Source: Planctomycetaceae bacterium
GTDB taxonomy: Bacteria; Planctomycetota; Planctomycetia; Planctomycetales; Planctomycetaceae
Direction: 5' to 3'
NCBI GenBank assembly: GCA_018699955.1
Contig: JABISG010000034.1
Span: 1 to 64,000 of the forward strand
DNA length: 64,000 nucleotides
Every line of letters starts with the position of its first letter. The first letter of the stretch is position 1. A program made the translations under genes and the position numbers. Positions 49,101-57,155 of this stretch are shown here, piece by piece. The notes below the pieces were generated by a model. The model saw only the letters and a program-made list of their open reading frames with translations, was not told the origin of the DNA and ran no database searches.

Positions 49101-50766
49101 CCAATCGCCGCAGAGGAAAATCTGAAAATGCTGCGTCGGGCAATGCCAACGATTGTGACCACTGAAGTGCGCCGGTCTCGGCGTTGAGTACCATCAATCG
49201 CACATCGCCGGTTACCTCTGCGATGCAGTACAACTTTCCATCCAACGGCAACGGTGGCCCAAGGAAATACGTGCCGGCCATCTCGAAACCGTATTCACGC
49301 GGCCCCCCGACTTCCCACATCGACTTCCCGCCGGCTGCCAGATCGTAAGCTCCTAATTTGCTGGAATTGCGCGACGTTGTCGTCTGAGGGGGGGCACCAC
49401 GAAACACCCGTTGGGCAGGGGGAGGGGCGGGATTGTCCATTTCCTCCAGTGCAAAAACATACCGGCCATCGCTGCTCAAGGTCCCCGCAGCCAGGTCGCG
49501 CCACGCTCGCTGCGCCAGAAACGACGCCAGCGCCGACGGTTGTTGATTCACACGGACCGCCGCAGCCGGTTTCGTGGTCGACACCAACTTTTCATAGGCT
49601 TCCGAAACCATCGTCGATTCCCACAGCAGTTGACCGGTCTTCAAATGCACGGCACGCAGGTTTCGCAATGTGCGAAACACGACCACATCATTGACGATCA
49701 GCGGATGAGCCGCCGGCAGTGTGAGAAAGCCGCTGCCGCCCTTCTCCGTTTCCATTTGCCGCAACTGTGTGTTCACTTCGTCCAGACGTGCGGGATCTTC
49801 GTCCAGGGTATCGGGATCGCGAACGGTCGCAAATTCCCAAACCGAATCCCATGCCGGGCTGGCCGGCGAACTGCCCGTATTTCGCGAGGCATCGCCACGG
49901 AACATGACCCACTGACGTTGACCGCCCTGATTCGCGCCGATTGGGGGACCAACCAGACGCGTCAACCAACCTTCTGCTTCTTTGTCGTTGGCGAATAGCG
50001 AGATTGTCCTTTGACCAAGCGAAAGCCGCCCGTTCGGCGTCGCCTTCTTCAACGCAATCAACGTTGACAGGGCGCGATCGGTCTCGCCGGCCTGGTACCA
50101 GGCAATCGCCAATTTCAGCGACAACATCGGTTGCCACCGTCGGCCCGCTTCGGGCAACTCTTGTAACTGCGAAAACTGCATCGCAGCCGCCAACGGCTCC
50201 CCCTGATCGAGCCTGTGCGTGCCGATCAAATAGGTCGCTTCATACCCGGCCTTCGTGTGGAAGTATTGGCGGGTGATGTTTTCGAGCTGCGCGCGATCGT
50301 TGCTGACGACCGCTTCTTCGAACATCGTGCGGGCCGCATCGCCGAACTTCAACTCATAGAGACGCCGCCCCTCGCTTGGAAGCCCGGCGATCAATTTCAG
50401 CGCTTGATCCTTCAAGCTTGTTGTCATCGTCTGATCGGCGAAGTAGTCTGCCGAGCTGTCGGCCGACGGTTTCCCGTTGCGATCTTCCCTCCGAGAGAGA
50501 ATCTTCCGTTGCAGGATCTCGAGCGCGTTATCGTAATCACCCTGATCGCGCAGCTCCTCTGCTCTTTTCAATGCTTTGCTGAGGTTCTTGTCGATGTCGG
50601 CCTGTGGCTGAAGTGTTGGATCGGTGCCTTCTTCGGCGGGGATGAGCTTGCCGTTCGGATCGATCTTCAGTTGAATCTGTCCATGAACGCCCGGTGCGGC
50701 CAATAACAATGCGCCGATCGTTCCCATAACAAGAAATCGAACGCAGTTTGCCGTCCATCGACTCAT
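46138..50766 (-). CDS. Large secreted PQQ-like propeller/TPR protein (1542 aa)
   Basis: The ATG at 50766 is preferred because GGAGAG lies 5 nt upstream and a signal peptide follows (FLVMGTIGALLLAAPGVHGQ). The frame to 50871 adds a non-coding-like extension. About 60-290 is helical and TPR-like (KALKRAEELRDQGDYDNALEILQRKIL). A first eight-bladed PQQ-type propeller covers about 320-770, with repeats such as LVDGSLLWKKPRGQSLYLAGV. A second TPR-like block spans about 780-1030. A second propeller spans about 1080-1500 (TGRKIWTTRVENQSF, TGETLWERRSVS). Residues for PQQ binding and catalysis are not evident, so a BamB-like binding or scaffold role is more likely than dehydrogenase activity. It is divergent from the isochorismatase gene. 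Confidence 0.82.
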   Translation of the reverse strand: MSRWTANCVRFLVMGTIGALLLAAPGVHGQIQLKIDPNGKLIPAEEGTDPTLQPQADIDKNLSKALKRAEELRDQGDYDNALEILQRKILSRREDRNGKPSADSSADYFADQTMTTSLKDQALKLIAGLPSEGRRLYELKFGDAARTMFEEAVVSNDRAQLENITRQYFHTKAGYEATYLIGTHRLDQGEPLAAAMQFSQLQELPEAGRRWQPMLSLKLAIAWYQAGETDRALSTLIALKKATPNGRLSLGQRTISLFANDKEAEGWLTRLVGPPIGANQGGQRQWVMFRGDASRNTGSSPASPAWDSVWEFATVRDPDTLDEDPARLDEVNTQLRQMETEKGGSGFLTLPAAHPLIVNDVVVFRTLRNLRAVHLKTGQLLWESTMVSEAYEKLVSTTKPAAAVRVNQQPSALASFLAQRAWRDLAAGTLSSDGRYVFALEEMDNPAPPPAQRVFRGAPPQTTTSRNSSKLGAYDLAAGGKSMWEVGGPREYGFEMAGTYFLGPPLPLDGKLYCIAEVTGDVRLMVLNAETGALQWSQSLALPDAAFSDFPLRRLAGLTPAFSNGVLVCPTTAGAVVAIDPARRILLWGQRYSRSKSAVPIDPRIAFRMRGRRITVTSGQDDEDRWVDSAPTIAEGRILITPRDSADLHCLNLVDGSLLWKKPRGQSLYLAGVHAGQVILVGRSQVQALSLKTGEPVWDEPPSIETPSGRGIRDGHHYRLPLSTGEIVSIDLKSGRIVARSQSRKGEVFGNLAAADGVIVSQSIDKLVGFKSLDELRRQTDGVLAKNPNDADALALRGEMRLHEGNERQGLADLRKSIAAKPTPRSRTLVVASLLEGLRLDFRKYHSSADEIERLVDDPRQRGQYLRLNAAGLHEMGDQQGAFREYIKLATADTGKPELERVSAALTVRSDRWIRPRIAEVYRKSSGAERAELDRAIAELLTKAAENEDDTQMLIRFLDAFVDLPVGDRAGQLLAGRLDPIKQTLAQELLLRRLRRSTDRKISGFATARLASLYIDRKQSVAAAAMLDELATRWNDVVCLDEKTGRQLVEEWRAADEIAKLLEEKSVWPKEKLEARKVARQGSVRRAYPVRIIGPRGPLGENWTLALDSRRQSLIAHDENGKVLWKVATGNLRTAISNVYGNYARVNGHLLIVVFGSHFIVLDGFQEENGAPRILWQQVLVDGLKGQTRNIALQFRQLMGPGGARIMTVLDRNGRPLGQVVPIDDSMICYQVGTRLVAANPLTGETLWERRSVSRGSDVFGDREFVFVVAPNTKEAVVLRAADGEQVATRPLPQDGTQLSKQGRNLLVWTGRTLQKFDVWTGKNIWEKRVPPGSKAIAMQRGENAVAVLNPHQGNFAIFDADDGKLLIDASIEADGRIDSFLVLRNRDRYTLLTHSTPKQANGVQVVSINNSPLVNGYVYGFDRKTGRKIWTTRVENQSFDVNQPAGLPVLVFTARTYRPFQRAPAFNRNQYSLAVIDKRNGRSIFSEANEQSLSQFEVTADPAEKKMTVNFYRSSLHLNMINEPIASPVKAKRPVEGSGGE

Positions 50767-50967
50767 ATTGTCTCTCCGGTGCAGTCCGTCCAATTGACCC
50801 GCAGCGTAATGTGTGCCGCAAGCGTCACGTTTGACCGGCTCGCCACACAACCGCATAATCGATTCTCCCATGATGCCCCAAGCCTGTCGAGGGCAGAGGC
50901 GTCAAATCACCGCCTGTGAACCCGCAAGCGTTGAACTCAGATCGATCAAATAGAAGGACGGCCGAAC

Positions 50968-51642
50968 ATGGCAAATTCTAACGACGACGCAAAAAAACAA
51001 CTCGCCGAGGCCATGCGCGAAACGGACGACTATTATCGCGAGCGGAGCATTTTTCAGGACCGTTTTGGATTTGGCCAAAAACCGGCCGTTGTTGTGGTCG
51101 ATTTCGCCAACGGCTGGACCGACGATGCCTACGCCGGCGGCAGCAAACGGCTCGATGGCCCGGTGGAAAGTACGCGGTTGCTCCTCGATGCCGCCCGGCC
51201 CAAAAACATCCCCGTCATCTTCACCACCAGTCCCTGGCGGCCCGATAGCCCGGACAAACCGTTCAAATCGGCCGCCGATCCTTCGCCCTCGTTTCGCGAG
51301 TGGGACGAACATGCCTGCCAGATCGACGAACGCATCGCGCCGTTGCCCGGCGAACTTCTCATCGAAAAAGAAAGCGCCAGCGCTTTCTTTGCGACAAGCT
51401 TAACGTCGCATTTGATTCAGCACGGCATCGACACCGTGCTGATTACCGGTTGCAGTACCAGCGCCTGTATTCGCGCCACCGCCACCGATGCCAAGAGTTA
51501 TCGCTTTCGGCCGATCATCATTGAAGACTGCGTCGGTGACCGCGCCGCCGCCGCGCACGTTTTCACGCTGGCCGACATCCAGGCCCGCTTCGCCGACGTC
51601 GTCACGCTCGGTCGCACATTGGAGTACATTGAATCGTTGTAA
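50968..51642 (+). CDS. Isochorismatase-family cysteine hydrolase
   Basis: This 224-residue cytoplasmic enzyme has the full catalytic triad of the family: Asp45 (VVVVDFANGW), Lys134 (LLIEKESASAF) and Cys167 (ITGCSTSACIRATA). The cis-peptide region before the cysteine (TGCSTS) is also typical. Sequence phrases resemble N-carbamoylsarcosine amidase-type members, which hydrolyse an amide linked to ammonia and carbon dioxide release. The true substrate could also be a nicotinamide- or ureidoacrylate-like amide. It is divergent from the PQQ-propeller gene across about 200 bp and is followed after 94 bp by the giant heme protein, with which no functional link is obvious. Confidence 0.88.
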   Translation: MANSNDDAKKQLAEAMRETDDYYRERSIFQDRFGFGQKPAVVVVDFANGWTDDAYAGGSKRLDGPVESTRLLLDAARPKNIPVIFTTSPWRPDSPDKPFKSAADPSPSFREWDEHACQIDERIAPLPGELLIEKESASAFFATSLTSHLIQHGIDTVLITGCSTSACIRATATDAKSYRFRPIIIEDCVGDRAAAAHVFTLADIQARFADVVTLGRTLEYIESL

Positions 51643-51736
51643 CAATGCTTGCGGTTTCGCAGTGTGCGGGAACGTTCGGCACGACCACTCGTCGCGGCTT
51701 TTCGCTGGTTGTGACTTTACAGGGGGGATGATCACG

Positions 51737-54700
51737 ATGAATTCGATGCGTCGATTGATGATTGCAGCGCTGGTTGGTTTCGCGGCGTTTTCATCTGCCC
51801 ATGCCGGCGATGGCAACCGGTTGACCTATCTCGATGAGAACAACCCCTGGTATCCGCATGCCAAGTTCCCAAAGCTGACGACGCCGCAATGGGTGGGGGA
51901 TAAAGACGTGGAAGCGGTCGTCATTCTCGCCATCGATGACATGCGCGACACCGCCAAATATGAAGCGTACCTGCGGCCGATCCTGATTCGGCTGAAACAA
52001 ATCGACGGCCGCGCGCCGGTCAGCATCATGACCTGCAACGTCAATCCGAAAGACGAACAACTGCAGCAATGGCTGGCCGAGGGACTCTCCATCGAGGTGC
52101 ACACGGTCGATCATCCCTGCCCGTTGCTCACCGGCGGCGATTTCAAGAAAGCCAAATCGACGTACGACCGCTGCGTCGATTTGATGAACCAAATCCCCGG
52201 CAACAAACCGGTCGCCTTCCGCATGCCCTGTTGCGATTCGCTGAACACCAACAGTCCCAGGTTTTATGCCGAAATCTTCAACAAGACGACCGAAAAGGGT
52301 AACCACCTGCAGGCGAGTTCGTCGGTGTTCAATATCTTCACATCAGCCGACCCCGACATCCCCCGCGAACTGGTGCAGGAAGCGGACGGCAGCGAGCGGT
52401 TTCTGAAATACATTCCCAAGAGCGTCAATCGCGGCGGTGCACTGTCGCCCACGTTCGTCAACACCATCGAAAATTATCCCTACCCCTACGTCATCAACAA
52501 GCTCTGCTGGGAATTCCCCTGCGTCGTCCCCAGCGACTGGGAAGCCCAACACCTGCACGGCAAGAACAACCCCAAAACCGTCGCCGACATGAAAGCCGCC
52601 CTCGACATCACCGTCCACAAACAGGGCGTGATGAACCTCGTCTTCCACCCCCACGGCTGGATCCGCAACGACCAGATCGTCGAACTGATCGACCACGCCG
52701 TGAAGAAGCACGGGAAGAAGGTGAAGTTTTTGACGTTCAAGGAGGCGGTCGAGCGGTTGAATAAGAATCTGCTCGGCAATGTGCCTCTTCGAAGAAAGAA
52801 CGGTGCGGACAGCGGTGTTCGCGTCATCGACCTCAACAATGATGGGTGGTTGGATGTTGTTGGGTTGCCTGCATTTATTGGGCAACAAGAACCTCTGAGT
52901 AGAAACGACGTTTCGCGGAATTGGTCTCCGAAGAGTGGGAAGTGGGATGCCTCCGAATTGTTCGGTTTACCGATTAGCCTTCAAACGAGCAATTGGAACA
53001 GTGCTGTTGGAAGACTTGGAGTATTTCATCCATCAGGTAGGCCATCCATTGCCATGTCCGCGATTGGGAGAGATGAAACAGCCGTGTGGCAATTGGACGG
53101 TCAAGAATGGGTACAGAATCAAAAGATTGCAAACTCGCCAAAGGCTGCCGAGACTGGAATCGGTGCAACGTTCAATAGGGGTACTTGCTTCCGTGACATT
53201 GACAATGATGGCGTGAGCGAAATTATTGTCGGATTTGTGCAGCACAATCTCGATACTGGCTTTATTTACCGAGAATCAAGAGTTCACAAGTGGGACCCGA
53301 TCAAAGAAAGATGGACTTTCGCGCAATTCAAGTTACCCGCACAGACAGCCCTCGCAGCTGTTACCTTACGAGAACGCGGCCGATTTCCCGGACCTGAAAC
53401 AAGTCGCGATCTCGGTCTCCGGTTCGTCGATCTCAACGAAGACGGGCACGATGACATTGTCTTCTCCAACCACGAGCGATACGGCATCTGGTTGTTCAAG
53501 GACATGCAGAGCGGCTGGAGCATCGAAGTGATGTCCGGGGAGCGCGACAAGAATGCCACAAGCGGGATTCCCCCCATCGTCCGCAAGGACGGCAGCGACA
53601 ACGGGTTCTTCGTTCACAGTCGGCACCTCTTCTGGCAGAACGAAGACACCGCCAAGCTGCCCGACCTCGTCGATCGCCGTTCGTTCAACGATCTGCTGAA
53701 GAACGTCGAACCGGGACCGAAGACGCCGAAGGCCTCGCTGAACTCCATCCGCACGCGGCCCGGTTTCAAAGTCGAACTCGTCGCCGCCGAACCACTGGTG
53801 AAAGACCCGGTTGCATTCGAGTGGGGTGCCGATGGCAAACTCTGGGTCGTCGAGATGGCCGATTATCCGTTGGGCATCGATGGAAAAGGAAAACCGGGCG
53901 GGCGCGTCCGCTTTCTTGAAGACACGACAGGTGACGGCAAGTACGACAAATCAACGCTGTTCCTTGACGGTATCCGCTTTCCCAACGGCATACTTCCCTG
54001 GAAGAAAGGCGTACTGGTGACCGCCGCGCCGGATATCTTCTATGCCGAGGACACCAACGGCGACGGCAAAGCCGACAAACGCGAAGTCCTGTTCACCGGC
54101 TTCGCCGAAGGCAATCAACAACACCGCGCTAACGGTCTCGTTCTTGGATTGGATAACTGGGTTTACGTTGCCAACGGCGACAGCGGCGGCGTGATTCGTT
54201 CCCTCAAGGCGAGCCGGGGGGTTAATCCCCCTGGTGATTCCCCGGGGGGATTAACCCCCCGGCTCGCGAATCAACAGATCAACATTGGCTCGATGGACCT
54301 GCGCATCAAACCTGACACCGGTGAAATCGATCTGCAGGCGGGCCGCACGCAATTCGGCCGTAACCGCGATGACTGGGGCAACTGGTTCGGATCGAACAAC
54401 AGCAACCCGCTTTGGCATTATGTGTTGGCCGATCATTACGTCCGCCGCAACAAGCATTTCGCCGCTCCCGATGGCCGCGTGCATGTCTCGGTCGCGCCGG
54501 GGCCGTCGCCCTGTTTTCCCGTCAGCCGTACCCTGCCGCGATTCAACGATTTCAATCGAGCGAACCGCTTCACGTCGGCCTGCAGCGCAATTGTTTATCG
54601 CGATGAGTTGTTCGGCTCGCAATTTGTGGGCAACAGTTTTGTCAGCGAGCCGGTACACAACCTCGTGCATCGTGAAGTGATGCAGCCGCAGGGATACACT

Positions 54701-57097
54701 TTCACCAGCCAACGCGCGGCCGACGAATCGCAGTCGGAATTTCTCGCATCGAGCGACAACTGGTTTCGGCCGACGATGATCAAAACCGGCCCCGATGGCG
54801 CGTTGTGGATTGCCGACATGTATCGGCATGTGATCGAACATCCTAAATGGATCCCAGCTGACTGGCAGAAACGGTTGGATCTGCGTGCCGGCGATGACCG
54901 AGGGCGGATTTATCGTGTCGTTCCAGTCGGCGCGAAACCGCAAGCGGTTCCTCGTCTCGATCATTTTTCGACCGCCGAATTGGTTGCTGCGCTTCACAGT
55001 GTGAATGGCTGGCAGCGCGATACGGCGCAGCGATTGTTGATTGAACGCAAGGATCGCGCGGCGGTGCCGTTGTTGGTTGCGGCGGTGAAGGAAAAGAGAC
55101 AAGGAGAGGGGGAGAAAGGGAGAGGGGGAGACTTGCGAGTGGCTGCTTTGGGGCGCCTGCATGCGCTTTGTGCGCTCGATGGGTTGGGTGCGCTTTCGGA
55201 GGATGTCTTGCTGGCGGGGCTGCGCGACTCGCATGCCGGGGTGCGGCGGCATGCGGTGCGGTTGTGCGAGCGGTTGAAGATGCATTCACCGAAATTGGTG
55301 GCGGCGCTGCGAAGACTCGCTGCCGACAAGGACCCGCAGGTGCGGCTGCAGTTGGCGTACACGCTGGGGGAAATCGATGAACCGCAAGCCGGCGTTGCAT
55401 TGGGTGAACTGTTGCTGGCGGGTGGGGATGACCGATTTCTGCGGGCGGCCGTGGTGAGTTCGTCGAACGCGCAGAACGTCGAACGTATCGCGTTGACTGT
55501 GTTGTCGAGTCCAAACACCGAACGATCAATGAAACTGGTCGATGATCTGATGCAGATGGCGGCCGCCTTCGGCCAACAGGCGACGCTGATCGGCTTGTTG
55601 CAGAAGGTCACCACCCCAGTCAATGGCCGGTACGAATCCTGGCAGCTTTCCGCCGTGGCCGGCCTGCTTGACGTGCTCAGCCGACAACGGAAGTCGCTGG
55701 AACGCTTGCAGACCGACAAATCTCCAGAGGCGGAACGGGCATTAACTCAACTTGCCGTGTTGGTGACGGCAGCCCGCAAAGTTGCGGTCGATAAGAAAGC
55801 CGACCTGCCGCATCGCACGGCCGCCGTCCGATTGCTCGGTCGAGGCGTGAAATTGTTCGATGACGATGTCGATGTGCTGTCCACCTTGCTCGCGCCGCAA
55901 CAACCGGCCGCGATCCAACGAGCGGCGGTGCAAAGTTTGGGACGCCTCGAATACGCCCACGTTCCGCAGGTGTTACTTTCCAATTGGCGGGCGCTCGGGC
56001 CAAGCCTGCGCGGCGACGCACTCGATGCCCTAATGTCTCGCGATGCATGGCAAACCCAATTGCTTGCCGGAATCGAGAAGAAGCAAATCCTCGCGCGGGA
56101 GTTGAACGCCGCCCGCCGCCAACGCCTGTTGACACATCGCACCCCCGCAATCCGCCGCCGTGCCGAACGGCTATTTGCGGTCGACACCAACAGCGACCGC
56201 AAACAACTTCTTGCAAAGTACAAGTCGGCGCTCACGCTGCCGGGCAACCGTTTGCGGGGGGCGGGACTGTTTAAGAAACATTGTTCGGTGTGTCATCGGT
56301 TGGCCGATGTCGGTGTGGTAGTCGGACCGGATTTGAAATCGCTCACCGATAAGTCGCCGGCCGCGATGCTGGTGGCGATGCTCGATCCCAACCGCGCGGT
56401 GGAGAGCAAATACATCAACTACACCGCGGTCACCACCGACGGGCGAACGTTCAGCGGATTGCTCGCCGCCGAGAGCGGCAACAGCATCACGCTCAAAGAA
56501 GCCAAGGGCAAAGAGCACGTCATCCTGCGGGCCGATCTGGAAGAGTTGCTCAGTTCGTCGAAATCGACGATGCCCGAGGGACTGGAAAAGGAACTGAAGC
56601 CACAGGACATTGCCGACGTGATCGCGCACGTCCGCTCGAACGTGCCGCTGCCGACGCGCAAGCAGTTTGAGGGTAATCAGCCGACACTGGTTAAGGTCGC
56701 CGAAGACGGCAGTCTCACGCTGACACCGGCCACGTGTGAAATCTATGGCAGCACAATCGTGCTGGAAAAGAAGTACGGCAACCTGGGTTTCTGGAGCAGC
56801 GCCGACGATCATGTGGTGTGGGACATCGACGTTCGCAAGGCGGGACGCTACAACGTCGAGCTGGAATACGCCTGTCAGAATAACGCCGCCGGTGACCGCT
56901 GGCAGCTGCGTTCGGCCGATGGATCGCTGGAAGGAACCGTCACCGGGACCGGCACATGGGATAACTATCGAACGACCCGCGTCGGTGAAATCCAACTATC
57001 GGCCGGCCGACAACGAATTACGATGCGTGCCGCGGGAAGAATTCGCAGTGGTGCGATGCTCGATTTGAAGAGCGTTCGGCTCAAACTGGTGAAGTAA
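51737..57097 (+). CDS. Giant secreted multidomain PVC-type heme protein (deacetylase-like, FG-GAP, dehydrogenase, HEAT, cytochrome c, C-terminal beta domain)
   Basis: The ATG at 51737 has AGGGGGG about 10 nt upstream and a signal peptide follows (LMIAALVGFAAFSSAHA), giving 1786 residues. About 55-345 is polysaccharide-deacetylase-like (VVILAIDDMRDTAKYEAYL, IEVHTVDH, VFHPHGWI). About 355-640 carries FG-GAP-like motifs (DLNNDGWLDVVG, DIDNDGVSEIIVG, DLNEDGHDDIVFSN). About 670-1065 is the membrane-bound-dehydrogenase-type propeller (GFKVELVAAEPLVKDPVAFEW). HEAT-like repeats span about 1080-1500. The heme site CSVCH is at 1516-1520 in a TIGR02603-type domain. A beta-sandwich domain ends the protein. 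I infer an envelope oxidoreductase acting on polysaccharide. Two in-frame low-complexity insertions and a compositional patch are reported separately. Confidence 0.85.
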   Translation: MNSMRRLMIAALVGFAAFSSAHAGDGNRLTYLDENNPWYPHAKFPKLTTPQWVGDKDVEAVVILAIDDMRDTAKYEAYLRPILIRLKQIDGRAPVSIMTCNVNPKDEQLQQWLAEGLSIEVHTVDHPCPLLTGGDFKKAKSTYDRCVDLMNQIPGNKPVAFRMPCCDSLNTNSPRFYAEIFNKTTEKGNHLQASSSVFNIFTSADPDIPRELVQEADGSERFLKYIPKSVNRGGALSPTFVNTIENYPYPYVINKLCWEFPCVVPSDWEAQHLHGKNNPKTVADMKAALDITVHKQGVMNLVFHPHGWIRNDQIVELIDHAVKKHGKKVKFLTFKEAVERLNKNLLGNVPLRRKNGADSGVRVIDLNNDGWLDVVGLPAFIGQQEPLSRNDVSRNWSPKSGKWDASELFGLPISLQTSNWNSAVGRLGVFHPSGRPSIAMSAIGRDETAVWQLDGQEWVQNQKIANSPKAAETGIGATFNRGTCFRDIDNDGVSEIIVGFVQHNLDTGFIYRESRVHKWDPIKERWTFAQFKLPAQTALAAVTLRERGRFPGPETSRDLGLRFVDLNEDGHDDIVFSNHERYGIWLFKDMQSGWSIEVMSGERDKNATSGIPPIVRKDGSDNGFFVHSRHLFWQNEDTAKLPDLVDRRSFNDLLKNVEPGPKTPKASLNSIRTRPGFKVELVAAEPLVKDPVAFEWGADGKLWVVEMADYPLGIDGKGKPGGRVRFLEDTTGDGKYDKSTLFLDGIRFPNGILPWKKGVLVTAAPDIFYAEDTNGDGKADKREVLFTGFAEGNQQHRANGLVLGLDNWVYVANGDSGGVIRSLKASRGVNPPGDSPGGLTPRLANQQINIGSMDLRIKPDTGEIDLQAGRTQFGRNRDDWGNWFGSNNSNPLWHYVLADHYVRRNKHFAAPDGRVHVSVAPGPSPCFPVSRTLPRFNDFNRANRFTSACSAIVYRDELFGSQFVGNSFVSEPVHNLVHREVMQPQGYTFTSQRAADESQSEFLASSDNWFRPTMIKTGPDGALWIADMYRHVIEHPKWIPADWQKRLDLRAGDDRGRIYRVVPVGAKPQAVPRLDHFSTAELVAALHSVNGWQRDTAQRLLIERKDRAAVPLLVAAVKEKRQGEGEKGRGGDLRVAALGRLHALCALDGLGALSEDVLLAGLRDSHAGVRRHAVRLCERLKMHSPKLVAALRRLAADKDPQVRLQLAYTLGEIDEPQAGVALGELLLAGGDDRFLRAAVVSSSNAQNVERIALTVLSSPNTERSMKLVDDLMQMAAAFGQQATLIGLLQKVTTPVNGRYESWQLSAVAGLLDVLSRQRKSLERLQTDKSPEAERALTQLAVLVTAARKVAVDKKADLPHRTAAVRLLGRGVKLFDDDVDVLSTLLAPQQPAAIQRAAVQSLGRLEYAHVPQVLLSNWRALGPSLRGDALDALMSRDAWQTQLLAGIEKKQILARELNAARRQRLLTHRTPAIRRRAERLFAVDTNSDRKQLLAKYKSALTLPGNRLRGAGLFKKHCSVCHRLADVGVVVGPDLKSLTDKSPAAMLVAMLDPNRAVESKYINYTAVTTDGRTFSGLLAAESGNSITLKEAKGKEHVILRADLEELLSSSKSTMPEGLEKELKPQDIADVIAHVRSNVPLPTRKQFEGNQPTLVKVAEDGSLTLTPATCEIYGSTIVLEKKYGNLGFWSSADDHVVWDIDVRKAGRYNVELEYACQNNAAGDRWQLRSADGSLEGTVTGTGTWDNYRTTRVGEIQLSAGRQRITMRAAGRIRSGAMLDLKSVRLKLVK
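54209..54267. repeat. Perfect 23-bp-arm palindrome inserted in frame in the giant heme gene
   Basis: Arm 54209-54231 (begins GCGAGCCGGGGGG) is the exact reverse complement of 54245-54267, with a 13-nt spacer. It lies inside the dehydrogenase propeller of the coding sequence and encodes part of a Gly/Pro-rich loop (ASRGVNPPGDSPGG). The GAGCCGGGGGGTTAATC-type word is one I recall as a dispersed intergenic element in planctomycetes. Confidence 0.85.
55087..55131. repeat. Homopurine tract inside the giant heme gene
   Basis: 45 bases contain one pyrimidine (C at 55100); 55101-55131 are all purine, built from GGAGAGGGGGAG- and AGAAAGGG-like words. In frame it encodes a charged loop (KEKRQGEGEKGRGGD) between two HEAT-like helices. 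Confidence 0.8.
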
Positions 57098-57107
57098 GTT
57101 GTTTGAT

Positions 57108-57134
57108 CCCACGGGCTGCGACTCGTGGGTTTTT
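57108..57134 (+). terminator. Intrinsic terminator after the giant heme gene
   Basis: CCCACG (57108-57113) pairs with CGTGGG (57124-57129), loop of 10 nt, followed by five T residues (57130-57134). It lies 10 bp after the stop codon and just before the pgpA ribosome-binding site. Confidence 0.7.
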
Positions 57135-57155
57135 GTGCGCGAGAGGTAGTTGCAA

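Noticed and set aside
51488-51736. N-terminal extension of the giant heme protein
   Set aside because: It overlaps the isochorismatase gene in another frame, while the ATG at 51737 has both a ribosome-binding site and a signal peptide.
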